This document shows, piece by piece, positions 51,974-59,958 of a DNA stretch of 64,000 nucleotides. The stretch is taken from NCBI GenBank assembly GCA_029960045.1, contig JASCOV010000001.1, positions 789,913 to 853,912 on the forward strand. Direction: 5' to 3'. The notes beneath the pieces are model-generated. The model was given only the letters and a program-made list of their open reading frames with translations. It did not search any database and was not told where the DNA came from. Position 1 is the stretch's first letter. Every line of letters starts with the position of its first letter. Source of the stretch: Flavobacteriaceae bacterium PS02293 (GTDB lineage: Bacteria; Bacteroidota; Bacteroidia; Flavobacteriales; Weeksellaceae). The position numbers and the translations under genes are program-made.

Positions 51974-54406
51974 TTAATAAATTGCGGGGAAATTCTGAGG
52001 ATTAATTTCATTGAATATCGCATATATTTTTTCCACCATATCATCAGCTGAAGGCTTACTGAAATAATCACCATCGCTTGCAAAAGCAGGTCTGTGATTC
52101 TCTGCTGAAATTGTCAGTGGTTCTGAGTCCAAATATTTGAAAGCTTTCTGTTTTTCCAAGATCTGCTGAAGAATAAAAGCTGAAGTTCCGCCTTCAACAT
52201 CTTCGTCTATAACGACTAGTCTGTTCGTTTTCTTGATACTTTCAGCAATTTCGTGAGTTAAATCAAATGGAATTAGTGACTGAACATCAATCACTTCTGC
52301 AGAAATTCCGATTTTTTCTAATTCGTTTGCTGCTTCTGTAACAATTCTCCATGTTGAGCCGTAAGTTACCAATGTCACATCTTTTCCTTCTTTAGTCACT
52401 TCGATTTTTCCAACTGGAATCGTGAATTCTCCAATGTTATCTGGTTGTTTTTCTTTCAATCTGTAACCGTTCAAACATTCAATAATTACGGCTGGCTCAT
52501 CGCTTTGAAGCATTGTGTTATAAAAACCTGCTGCCTTCGTGAGATTTCTTGGAACGAGAATGTTAATTCCTTTTGAAAGATTTAGAATTCCTGCCATTGG
52601 CGAACCAGAATGCCAAACGCCTTCTAGTCTATGCCCGCGCGTTCTAATGATAACTGGTGCTTTTTGACCGCCTTTCGTTCTGTATTGAACCGTTGCCAAG
52701 TCATCGCTCATTCCTTGCAGACAGTATAAAATATAATCTAAATACTGAATCTCAGCAATTGGTTTCAAACCACGCATTGCCATTCCAATCCCTTGTCCGA
52801 GGATTGTTGCTTCACGTATTCCAGTGTCAGCAATTCTTAGTGCTCCATATTTTTCCTGAAGTCCTTCTAGGCCTTGATTTACATCTCCAATATTTCCTGC
52901 ATCTTCTCCAAAAACCAAAGCTTGTGGATATTTTGCAAAAATCTTATCGAAATTATTTCTTACCACAACTCTACCATCAACTTCTTCTGAAGCATCAGAA
53001 TAGATTGGTTTTATTTCTTTTACATTGGTTGCTTTCCATTCAGATTGAGAATATAAATGAGAAGAGTAATTATCTTTTTCGACTTTAAATATTTCTTCAT
53101 ACTTTGATTTTAAAGCATTCCTTTCCGCTGAGTTTTGCGCTCTAGTAATTAATAGTGATTGCCTTGTCAAATGGAAAATATCTCTTTTGCTTTTAGAAAT
53201 TATTTTATTAAAGTTTTCAATCAATTGAGCAACTTCAATATTTTGATTTTTAAGAGATTCTACAAATGGTAAAACTTCATTTTTTAAATCTGAGATTGTT
53301 TTTTGGTAAGAATCCCAGGCTTTTTTCTGACCGTCTTTTACCAATTTTTTAGATTCAGAATCAATTGTATCTAATTCTTCAGCTAAAGCTAAATATTCTT
53401 CGTTTCCTTCAATCTCAATGCTATAATCCAAAATCCATTCACGGAATTTCAACATTCCGTCAAATTCAGATTCCCATTTCAAACGTTCTTCATTTTTGTA
53501 ACGCTCGTGCGACCCGGAAGTTGAGTGCCCTTGAGGTTGAGTAACTTCGGTAACGTGGATTACAACCGGAATGCTTTCATATCTTGCAAAATGTTCTGCT
53601 TTGGCGTAAGCTTCCATCAATGCTGGGTAATCCCAAGCTTTTACTTGTATGATTTCGCAACCTTGTTTTTCATCTGCTTTTCTTTGGAAGCCTGAGAGCA
53701 TTTCAGAAATATCGGCTTTTGCCCTTTGGTTTTGAGTCGGAACCGAAATCCCATAACCATCATCCCAAATCGAAACAATCATTGGGACTTGTAATGCGCA
53801 AGCTGCGTTTAAGGTTTCCCAAAAATGACCTTCAGCAGTTGAAGCATCGCCAATGGTTCCAAAAGCGACTTCGTTTCCATCTTTTGAGAATTTCTCAGAA
53901 CCTTCAAATTTTAAAGATTTATAAACTTTAGAAGCCTGGGCTAGTCCTAATAATCTCGGCATTTGTCCTGCTGTGGGTGAAATGTCTGATGAAATATTTT
54001 TCTGCTCGGTTAAATTTTTCCAGCTTCCGTCTGTGTTCAAACTTCTTGTGGCGTAATGGCCGTTCATTTGTCTTCCTGCGGATGCGGGTTCTCTTTCTAC
54101 GCTTGTGTCAGCGTATAATTGCGCAAAAAAACTTTCCACAGAAACTGCATTTATTGCCAGCGCAAAAGTCTGGTCACGGTAATAGCCCGAGCGAAAATCG
54201 CCGTTTCTGAATACCTTTGCCATTGCTAACTGCGGTAACTCTTTTCCGTCTCCAAAAATTCCAAATTTTGCTTTACCAGTCAAAACTTCGCGCCTTCCCA
54301 AATAGGACATTTCGCGGGAAATTCTACCTAAGCGGTAATCTTCCAAAATGCTGTTTTTAAAATCTTGAAATGAGATTTGCTGCGTTTCTATATAGGTTGT
54401 TTGCAT
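51974..54406 (-). CDS. Fused alpha/beta E1 component of a 2-oxoacid (branched-chain type) dehydrogenase
   Basis: 810 aa from the ATG at 54406. The alpha half (~1-380) has the TPP/Mg motif GDASTAEGHFWETLNAACAL (186-204) and DDGYGIS (215-221). The beta half (~470-810) starts YSDASEEVDGRVVVRNNFDKIF and contains EDAGNIGDVNQGLEGL, GVWHSGSPMAGILNLSKGI and a transketolase C-terminal domain. It decarboxylates 2-oxoacids onto E2 lipoyl groups; which acids is not settled. A helical linker joins the halves. The longer TTG start at 54424 lies on the -7 box TATATTTG (54422-54429), so it is rejected. lpdA (E3) is elsewhere in the window. Confidence 0.93.
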   Translation of the reverse strand: MQTTYIETQQISFQDFKNSILEDYRLGRISREMSYLGRREVLTGKAKFGIFGDGKELPQLAMAKVFRNGDFRSGYYRDQTFALAINAVSVESFFAQLYADTSVEREPASAGRQMNGHYATRSLNTDGSWKNLTEQKNISSDISPTAGQMPRLLGLAQASKVYKSLKFEGSEKFSKDGNEVAFGTIGDASTAEGHFWETLNAACALQVPMIVSIWDDGYGISVPTQNQRAKADISEMLSGFQRKADEKQGCEIIQVKAWDYPALMEAYAKAEHFARYESIPVVIHVTEVTQPQGHSTSGSHERYKNEERLKWESEFDGMLKFREWILDYSIEIEGNEEYLALAEELDTIDSESKKLVKDGQKKAWDSYQKTISDLKNEVLPFVESLKNQNIEVAQLIENFNKIISKSKRDIFHLTRQSLLITRAQNSAERNALKSKYEEIFKVEKDNYSSHLYSQSEWKATNVKEIKPIYSDASEEVDGRVVVRNNFDKIFAKYPQALVFGEDAGNIGDVNQGLEGLQEKYGALRIADTGIREATILGQGIGMAMRGLKPIAEIQYLDYILYCLQGMSDDLATVQYRTKGGQKAPVIIRTRGHRLEGVWHSGSPMAGILNLSKGINILVPRNLTKAAGFYNTMLQSDEPAVIIECLNGYRLKEKQPDNIGEFTIPVGKIEVTKEGKDVTLVTYGSTWRIVTEAANELEKIGISAEVIDVQSLIPFDLTHEIAESIKKTNRLVVIDEDVEGGTSAFILQQILEKQKAFKYLDSEPLTISAENHRPAFASDGDYFSKPSADDMVEKIYAIFNEINPQNFPAIY

Positions 54407-54421
54407 AATTTTGAATTTTGA

Positions 54422-54429
54422 CAAATATA
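54422..54429 (-). promoter_or_regulatory. -7 promoter box of the E1 gene
   Basis: TATATTTG on the minus strand, exact TAnnTTTG, 15 nt upstream of the ATG. Confidence 0.6.
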
Positions 54430-54560
54430 AAATTTTTTACTGAAATTTTTATTGATTTGATATTCAGTAAAAATAAGATAATTTTATAAAGTATAAAAAT
54501 CCATCAATTATATTTTTCCGAAAGAATTAATGAATATTTTTGAATCATCAATTTGAACCA

Positions 54561-54854
54561 ATGAAAAAAACGGCACCACATATTCTGAATGCTTCTACCA
54601 ATCTACTGGGATTTTGTTTAGTCATCATCACTTCTTTGAAAATTACGAAGTTTAGTCATCATTCTTATCTTGATGAGTTCACTGTTGCAGCGATTTTCTG
54701 TTTGACGTTGAGTTGTACTTTATCATTTCTTGCTCTCAGGACGGAAAAAGAGAAACTTGCTAATAAATTAGAGAATGTTGCTGATATTCTTTTCTTTGCG
54801 GCTTTGCTTTGTATTTCTCTAGCGGTTTGTATTGTTAGTATTGATGTGGTTTAA
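54561..54854 (+). CDS. Small three-helix membrane protein
   Basis: 97 aa from the ATG (MKKTAPHILNASTNLLGF); a longer TTG start at 54540 adds seven residues. Three hydrophobic helices: ~13-30 (LLGFCLVIITSL), ~42-60 (AAIFCLTLSCTLSFLAL) and ~75-95 (ILFFAALLCISLAVCIVSI), with a basic, charged connector (RTEKEKLANKLENVAD). Resembles small inner-membrane proteins of unknown function. Divergent from the E1 gene. No partner gene. Confidence 0.7.
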   Translation: MKKTAPHILNASTNLLGFCLVIITSLKITKFSHHSYLDEFTVAAIFCLTLSCTLSFLALRTEKEKLANKLENVADILFFAALLCISLAVCIVSIDVV

Positions 54855-55304
54855 GATTTTTTTTTCTTAAACGAACGGATTTAATACTATTAATTATTCT
54901 GTTTCACTGATTTATTTACAGGGATTTTAGTAATAATTTTTTGTGAAATTACATTTGTTTTCAAAAAATGAACACCGGTAAATAATTGGATTATTGTTGA
55001 TTTATTTTAAATCATATGAAGTTTTTGTTAGAAATTAATGAATAATATACTTTGTTTTTTGGAATAAATTCCGAATTCATTCTTATAATTAATTAAAATA
55101 TTTTTTAAATCAAGAATCAATTAAATGTAAATATTTTAATAATAATTTATTATTGTTTGATAATTTATTTAATATGATCAATATTATTATCGTATTTATA
55201 AACATAAAATAGTGTAAATCGTTATAGCTGATTTTCGTTTGTTTTTTGACATACCTTAGTCAAACAAAAAAACAATTAACGTTTAATCTAAAACAATTAC
55301 GACT
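54855..55304. other. 450-bp AT-rich intergenic region
   Basis: I find no coding frame, RNA gene or clear repeat here. It is very A+T-rich with runs of TTTAAT/ATTAAT-type sequence, and presumably holds the promoter and leader of the T9SS cargo gene (TACCTTAG at ~55252 is a weak -7 match). Confidence 0.5.
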
Positions 55305-56117
55305 ATGAAAAAGATTTTACTTTCTAGCTTTGTAGCATTAGGAATCTATGCAAATGCTCAATGCGACCCAATTAGTACATTCCCTACTAATTACAATTTT
55401 AACAGTTTAACTACACCTGCTATTCCTAATTGTTGGAGTGTAGCAAAATTTGGTACTAACAGCACTGATTGGAATAGTTATACAGGAGACGGTAATAATG
55501 GTACAACCAATGGGGTAATATACTTAAATAATGTTTTAGGTGCTAATGTAACTGGGGACTCTTGGATTTTCACACAAGGATTTTCATTAACCGGAGGACA
55601 ACCTTACGCCTTACAGTACACCTCGCAATCTACTAATAATACCAATCATCGTATACTAAGAATAGCTGGGGGACCAAATGCTTCACCAACAGGAATGGTT
55701 ACAATGGGACAAGATGCAAGTGTCCAACTTGCGCCAGAAACAAGTGCTTTTGTGTTTACACCTCCTACAACTGGAACATATTATTTTGGTATAGAAGTTT
55801 CAAATACTGCTACAGATGGAGTGTTTTGTTCGGTTTTAATTCGTGATGTTCAAGTAAGAAAAGAGACTCTGGCTGTGTCAGATGTTAATGGTAAGTCTAA
55901 AATCACAGCTTATCCAAATCCTGTAAAAGATTTTCTGAAGCTTTCTGATATCAAAGACGTTAAATCGATTTCAGTATCAGATATGTCAGGAAGACAAATC
56001 AGCACATTCGTTCCAAGTAATGAAATTAATCTTTCCAATTTGAAAGCAGGAAATTATGTAGTTACATTAATGATGCAAAATGGTAGTGTCCAAATAATCA
56101 ATACTATCAAGAAATAA
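55305..56117 (+). CDS. Secreted protein with type IX secretion sorting domain
   Basis: 270 aa. Signal peptide MKKILLSSFVALGIYANAQ. The middle (~30-190) is a jelly-roll-like galactose/cleaved-adhesin type domain with GDSWIFTQGFSLTGGQPYALQYTS and TTGTYYFGIEVSNTA. The C-terminal ~75 residues are a type A T9SS sorting domain: TAYPNPVKDFLKL, VSDMSGRQIST, LKAGNYVVTLMMQNG, ending IINTIKK. It should be exported through SprA-type T9SS and either released or fixed to the surface glycan, with the CTD removed. A long leader and a strong terminator flank it; no enzymatic motif. Confidence 0.9.
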   Translation: MKKILLSSFVALGIYANAQCDPISTFPTNYNFNSLTTPAIPNCWSVAKFGTNSTDWNSYTGDGNNGTTNGVIYLNNVLGANVTGDSWIFTQGFSLTGGQPYALQYTSQSTNNTNHRILRIAGGPNASPTGMVTMGQDASVQLAPETSAFVFTPPTTGTYYFGIEVSNTATDGVFCSVLIRDVQVRKETLAVSDVNGKSKITAYPNPVKDFLKLSDIKDVKSISVSDMSGRQISTFVPSNEINLSNLKAGNYVVTLMMQNGSVQIINTIKK

Positions 56118-56144
56118 AACTATAATTTTTTAACCTTAATTTTA

Positions 56145-56182
56145 AGAGTTGTCTTTTTTAAAGGCAACTCTGTTTTTTTTTT
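56145..56182 (+). terminator. Terminator of the T9SS cargo gene
   Basis: 11-bp stem AGAGTTGTCTT/AAGGCAACTCT (one G-T pair), then a long run of T. Confidence 0.85.
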
Positions 56183-56196
56183 AATTTATTATTATT

Positions 56197-57114
56197 TTAT
56201 CCAACTTTTACTGTTTCCAAAGCTTTTGGTAAAAAAGAATTCGGAAAAATCTGTCGAGCCTCATCTGTCATTACGCTTAAGTCACTGTAACGGTTTGAGA
56301 AATGTCCTAAAATTAGTTTTCCAACCTGTGCTTTTTTGGCGATTGTTGCGGCTTCCAAAGCTGTGGAGTGTCCAGTGTAATCTGCCATTTCTTTTAGATT
56401 ATTCAGGAAAGTGGATTCGTGGTAGAGGACGTCGACTTTTTCAATGATGGGGATGATGTCTTCTTTGTATTTGGTGTCGCTACAGAATGCGTAAGAAACA
56501 GAAGGTTGTGGATCTGTTGTCAATGATGCATTGTCGATGATGTTTCCTTCTTCTGAAACAAAATCTTTTCCTAAACGCAAATTTTGGAAATCGCAAATCT
56601 CAATTTCTTTGTGTTTTGAGATTTCTTTCATATTCAGGTGGCGTTCTTTTGGTTTTTCCTTGAAGAGATAGCCGTTGCAATAAATCCTGTGATTGAGCGG
56701 AATTGTGAAGACTTCTACCCTTTTGTCTTCGTAGATTTTTACGGATTCTTTGCCTTCCAGTTCGTGATAGATGACTTCAAAACCTTTGTAGGTTTCCGTG
56801 ATTTCGAAAATTGTGTCCATCATCTTTTTGATGCCTTTTGGACCGTAGATATTCAATGGGGTTTTTCTTCCTAAAAGTCGGAAAGAGGCAACCAATCCCG
56901 GCAAGCCGAAACAATGGTCGCCGTGAAGATGGGAAATGAAAATATGATTGATTTTGGAAAACCGCACTTTTGCTTTTCTCATTTGAACCTGAGTTCCTTC
57001 GCCACAATCGATGAGGAAATGACGTTCTTCCATTTCCAAAAACTGAGAAGTTGGAGAGGAATTGATGGTTGGAATTGCGGAATTGAATCCCAAAATGGTA
57101 AGATATGTACTCAA
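56197..57114 (-). CDS. rnz: Ribonuclease Z
   Basis: 305-aa metallo-beta-lactamase-fold nuclease that removes the 3' trailer of tRNA precursors. Metal site SHLHGDH (H62, H64, D66, H67), HLDCGEGTQ-like FLIDCGEGTQVQMR near 37, and AYAFCSDTKY and HSTALEAATIAKK further on; the last Asp/His set is in ILGHFSNRYSD. Length and all motifs match the short bacterial form. Neighbour rdgB is 55 nt upstream in the same direction. Confidence 0.95.
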   Translation of the reverse strand: MSTYLTILGFNSAIPTINSSPTSQFLEMEERHFLIDCGEGTQVQMRKAKVRFSKINHIFISHLHGDHCFGLPGLVASFRLLGRKTPLNIYGPKGIKKMMDTIFEITETYKGFEVIYHELEGKESVKIYEDKRVEVFTIPLNHRIYCNGYLFKEKPKERHLNMKEISKHKEIEICDFQNLRLGKDFVSEEGNIIDNASLTTDPQPSVSYAFCSDTKYKEDIIPIIEKVDVLYHESTFLNNLKEMADYTGHSTALEAATIAKKAQVGKLILGHFSNRYSDLSVMTDEARQIFPNSFLPKALETVKVG

Positions 57115-57169
57115 TTTTCTTGGTTGTATTGAAAATTAAAAGGGTAAAGGTACGAAAACATCATAAAAA

Positions 57170-57754
57170 TTACAAGATACCCCCTTTGGAATTGAGGAAT
57201 TCTAAGAATTTTTTTAAAGCCTCACTTCTGTGGCTGATTTTGTTTTTTTCTTCTGGCAACATCTGAGCAAAGGTCATATTGTGGTCGTCTGGAATGAAAA
57301 TCGGGTCGTAACCAAATCCATCTTCACCAAAAACTTCTGTTGTAATATTTCCATAAACTCGGCCTTCGAAGTAATGTTCGCCGTCATTGTCTTTGAAACA
57401 TAGAACAGTAATGAAATAAGCTCTTCTATTTGGTTCATCTTTCAGTTCTTCCAAAACTTTCTCGATGTTCTTTTTGAAATTGTGATTTCCGGCATAACGT
57501 GCGGAATAAATCCCAGGTCGTCCGTCCAAGGCTTCCACAACCAATCCACTGTCGTCGCCAACACTTCCCTTTCCAGTTTTCTCGAAGCAGTATTTTGCTT
57601 TGATGAGGGCGTTTTCCTGGAAAGTGTTTCCGTCCTCGATGATTTCGTCGTTCAGGTCATAATCTGTGAGTGATGTCACGATGAATTCTGATCCTAGGAT
57701 TTGTTGGATTTCTTCTTTTTTGTGTAGGTTATGTGTGGCGATTAGGATTTCCAT
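57170..57754 (-). CDS. rdgB: Non-canonical purine NTP pyrophosphatase
   Basis: 194-aa HAM1/RdgB enzyme that hydrolyses ITP, dITP and XTP to monophosphates, clearing damaged nucleotides. EILIATHNLHKKEEIQQIL at the start, QENALIKAKYCF, KGSVGDDSGLVVEALDGRPGIYSARYAG, EGRVYGNITTEVFGEDGFGYDPIFIP and KISHRSEALKKF are all family hallmarks. Its 5' side is next to copy C of the dispersed hairpin element. Monocistronic or with rnz. Confidence 0.96.
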   Translation of the reverse strand: MEILIATHNLHKKEEIQQILGSEFIVTSLTDYDLNDEIIEDGNTFQENALIKAKYCFEKTGKGSVGDDSGLVVEALDGRPGIYSARYAGNHNFKKNIEKVLEELKDEPNRRAYFITVLCFKDNDGEHYFEGRVYGNITTEVFGEDGFGYDPIFIPDDHNMTFAQMLPEEKNKISHRSEALKKFLEFLNSKGGIL

Positions 57755-57859
57755 TTTTGTAGAAATTAGAGTTTAGAAGTTAGAAATTAGAGTTTTTTTT
57801 TGAATGCTTCAATTATGATAAAGTTTGAATTGATGACAAATCGTGAACTTTGCGAAGCT

Positions 57860-57963
57860 GCAGCCCGGCTTGAGCGGAAATCCTTTTTTGCGTGACTTCT
57901 CGTTCTATTGAACTGGAAATCGTGTGCAAAAAAGATTGGGAGCGGAAGACGGATAAAGCTGCC
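57860..57963 (+). repeat. Dispersed ~105-nt hairpin element, copy C
   Basis: GCAGCCCGGCTTGAGCGG...GGAGCGGAAGACGG...GCTGCC; inner CTTTTTTGC/GCAAAAAAG. It lies between the CPBP and rdgB genes and ends six bases before the CPBP stop. Confidence 0.8.
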
Positions 57964-57969
57964 ATAATT

Positions 57970-58785
57970 TTAATCTTTATAAATAATATTCTTGTGGATG
58001 GCGAAAAAATAAAATGGAATTGCGAAAATTACCACGCCGGCGACAAGAAGAAGTTCTTTGTTTATGTTGAATAATCCAGAAAAAGTTTCTGAATCCGAGT
58101 ACATCATCATCAATGCAGACAGTAAGTTATTGAATGCGTGCAACAATATCGGCATCAGCAGAGATTTCGTTTTGTAGTATACCAAACCTAATACCAAACC
58201 GAGCAAAAATGCGCCCGCAAATTGCCACGGATTGAAATGGACAGCGCCGAAAATCAAAGCGGAGACGATAATCGCAGTGATTGGTGCAACCTTGTTGTTT
58301 ATCATTCCCTTCATAATGATGCCTCGGAAAAGGATTTCTTCCAAGATTGGTGCGAGGATGACGGTCATTAAAACCAAAGAAATTGGGTTCAAAAGCAGTT
58401 TAGAGAATTCCTGTTCGTAGATTTTGTAGATTGGACCGAGAAGATTTCCTGTTGTCGGTATTAATTGTGTTGTGTAGTCGGCAATCAGCATCATTCCAAA
58501 CATCATTGGGATTATCAACAAATAGACTCTAAATGGTTTGGTAGAAAAATCGAAACTGAGTTTTTTCCCTTCGTTTTTGGTGATGAAAAAATGATAAAAT
58601 ATAATAGGAGTTAGCATTGTCATTGCATAAGAAAATACTGAAAACCAACCTGTTTCCTGAATGTCCTGACTGAATAATGCCGACAATCCCAAACCGACTG
58701 CATAAGCAAACGCTGCGCCGATGTAAAGTCCTACGACCAAGATAATTCCTGTGAAAAAATCGATTTTATAATTTTGTTCCTGCAT
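57970..58785 (-). CDS. CPBP-family intramembrane metalloprotease
   Basis: 271-aa multi-pass inner-membrane protein. The abortive-infection/CAAX-protease (CPBP) motifs are visible: EEILFRG (E149, E150, R154), FGAVHFN (H183), and LLHAFNNLLS in the third motif (His ~217, Asn ~221). Eight hydrophobic helices are discernible. The family cleaves or processes membrane proteins; specific targets are unknown. The ATG overlaps the preceding stop as TAATG with the substrate-binding-protein gene, so they are translationally coupled. Confidence 0.9.
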   Translation of the reverse strand: MQEQNYKIDFFTGIILVVGLYIGAAFAYAVGLGLSALFSQDIQETGWFSVFSYAMTMLTPIIFYHFFITKNEGKKLSFDFSTKPFRVYLLIIPMMFGMMLIADYTTQLIPTTGNLLGPIYKIYEQEFSKLLLNPISLVLMTVILAPILEEILFRGIIMKGMINNKVAPITAIIVSALIFGAVHFNPWQFAGAFLLGLVLGLVYYKTKSLLMPILLHAFNNLLSALMMMYSDSETFSGLFNINKELLLVAGVVIFAIPFYFFAIHKNIIYKD

Positions 58786-59837
58786 TATTTAAGTTCTTTG
58801 AGATAGACCAACGGTTCTGATTGGAAAGTTACGTCTTCTGGATGAAAAATCTTGAAATAATCTCTCAGAACAACGTCGCAACGGACAACGCCACTTTCGA
58901 AGTAATCATTGGCCTGGTCTTTCTCTCGGTTGTTTATCATATATAATTTGCCGGAATTGAAAACGTTCATTTTTGAATAATTGGGATTCAGTGTCAAAAG
59001 TTCTTTTTTGTTTTTGTGTGGACTGATGTTGATCCAAAAATTGGCTTGTTTTGATTTGATGAAAACTTCCTCGAAACTTAATGGAACTGAACTTGATTCT
59101 TTGTTGTCTTTCAGGATGTAATTTCCTCCAGCATCGTTGATAAGCTTAGCTACGAAGGAATTTCCGCCCGGGAGAAACCATTGGCTTCCATACATTTCGT
59201 TGCAGAGAACCAAGGAATTTGATTTTGAATTTTTGCTTAAGGCTTGGATTTTCTTATAATTAGCTTCGATGTTTTGATAGGCTTTTTCCGCTTCATTTTC
59301 TTTTCCAAACAACTTTCCGAAGAGCAAAAGATATTTTGATTTTTCTAATGGATTCTGTTCCATAAAGTCGTCGAGGAAAATGAGTTCGATGCCGTTGTTC
59401 TTTAGAACCTCGTAAGTGTTGGCAAAGCTGGGAACGTAATTGGTGAAAATGACATCAGGTTTGTTGGAAAGGATTTTTTCGATGTCGTATTTTTGTTCGT
59501 TTCCGATGTTCAAGATTTTGTTTTCGTTGATTAACTGGTGGATTTTTTCTGAGAAAATATATTCCGGACTGGAGATGCCAGTGATTTTATTTTCTAAATT
59601 GAGTTCGGAAAAGAAGCCAATCAGGCTTGAATTTAGCAACATTGCTTTTTTGAAAGGCAGATTTTTGCTCGGAATTACATTTTTGAATTTTCCTGAGGTC
59701 AAAGTCAGGTTTTCTAAATTTTCAATATAATTAACTCGTGATGAGATGGTTATATTGTCATTTGATTTCTGAGCAATTTCTTTTTTACAGGAAAAAGTAA
59801 AAAGAAATAAAATTAAGGCTAAAAAAATGCGTTTCAT
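58785..59837 (-). CDS. TroA/BtuF-like periplasmic metal-chelate-binding lipoprotein
   Basis: 350-aa substrate-binding protein of the class III (heme, siderophore or cobalamin) type, lipoprotein with Cys17 (FLFTFSC). Two lobes joined by a helix are suggested by NKPDVIFTNYVPSF, LFLDDFMEQNPLEKSKYLLLFGKLFGKE and GNSFVAKLINDAGGNYILKDNKESS. The corresponding ABC transporter permease and ATPase are not in the window. The CPBP gene overlaps by TAATG. Ligand uncertain: cobalamin fits the presence of a B12-dependent radical SAM protein elsewhere but is not proven. Confidence 0.85.
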   Translation of the reverse strand: MKRIFLALILFLFTFSCKKEIAQKSNDNITISSRVNYIENLENLTLTSGKFKNVIPSKNLPFKKAMLLNSSLIGFFSELNLENKITGISSPEYIFSEKIHQLINENKILNIGNEQKYDIEKILSNKPDVIFTNYVPSFANTYEVLKNNGIELIFLDDFMEQNPLEKSKYLLLFGKLFGKENEAEKAYQNIEANYKKIQALSKNSKSNSLVLCNEMYGSQWFLPGGNSFVAKLINDAGGNYILKDNKESSSVPLSFEEVFIKSKQANFWINISPHKNKKELLTLNPNYSKMNVFNSGKLYMINNREKDQANDYFESGVVRCDVVLRDYFKIFHPEDVTFQSEPLVYLKELK

Positions 59838-59862
59838 CTTTCAAAGAAACTAAAAAAGTCTT

Positions 59863-59870
59863 ATATTTGC
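59863..59870 (+). promoter_or_regulatory. -7 promoter box of tRNA-Arg(ACG)
   Basis: TATATTTG, exact TAnnTTTG, 14 nt before the tRNA first base. Confidence 0.6.
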
Positions 59871-59884
59871 AAACCTTTAAACAA

Positions 59885-59958
59885 GGCCTCGTGGCGCAAC
59901 TGAATAGCGCATCTGATTACGGCTCAGAAGGTTACAGGTTTGAATCCTGTCGAGGTCA
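59885..59958 (+). tRNA. tRNA-Arg (anticodon ACG), integration site of a mobile element
   Basis: Acceptor GGCCTCG/CGAGGTC with one G-T pair, anticodon stem TCTGA/TCAGA with loop TTACGGC (anticodon ACG), T loop TTTGAAT closed by ACAGG/CCTGT. The 3' 35 nt are also the last codons of the recombinase on the other strand, so the gene is kept whole by the inserted element. Confidence 0.95.

Noticed and set aside
57892..58074. Small plus-strand open frame of ~60 codons
   Set aside because: It runs across copy C of the hairpin element into the 3' end of the CPBP gene and has no promoter or family match.
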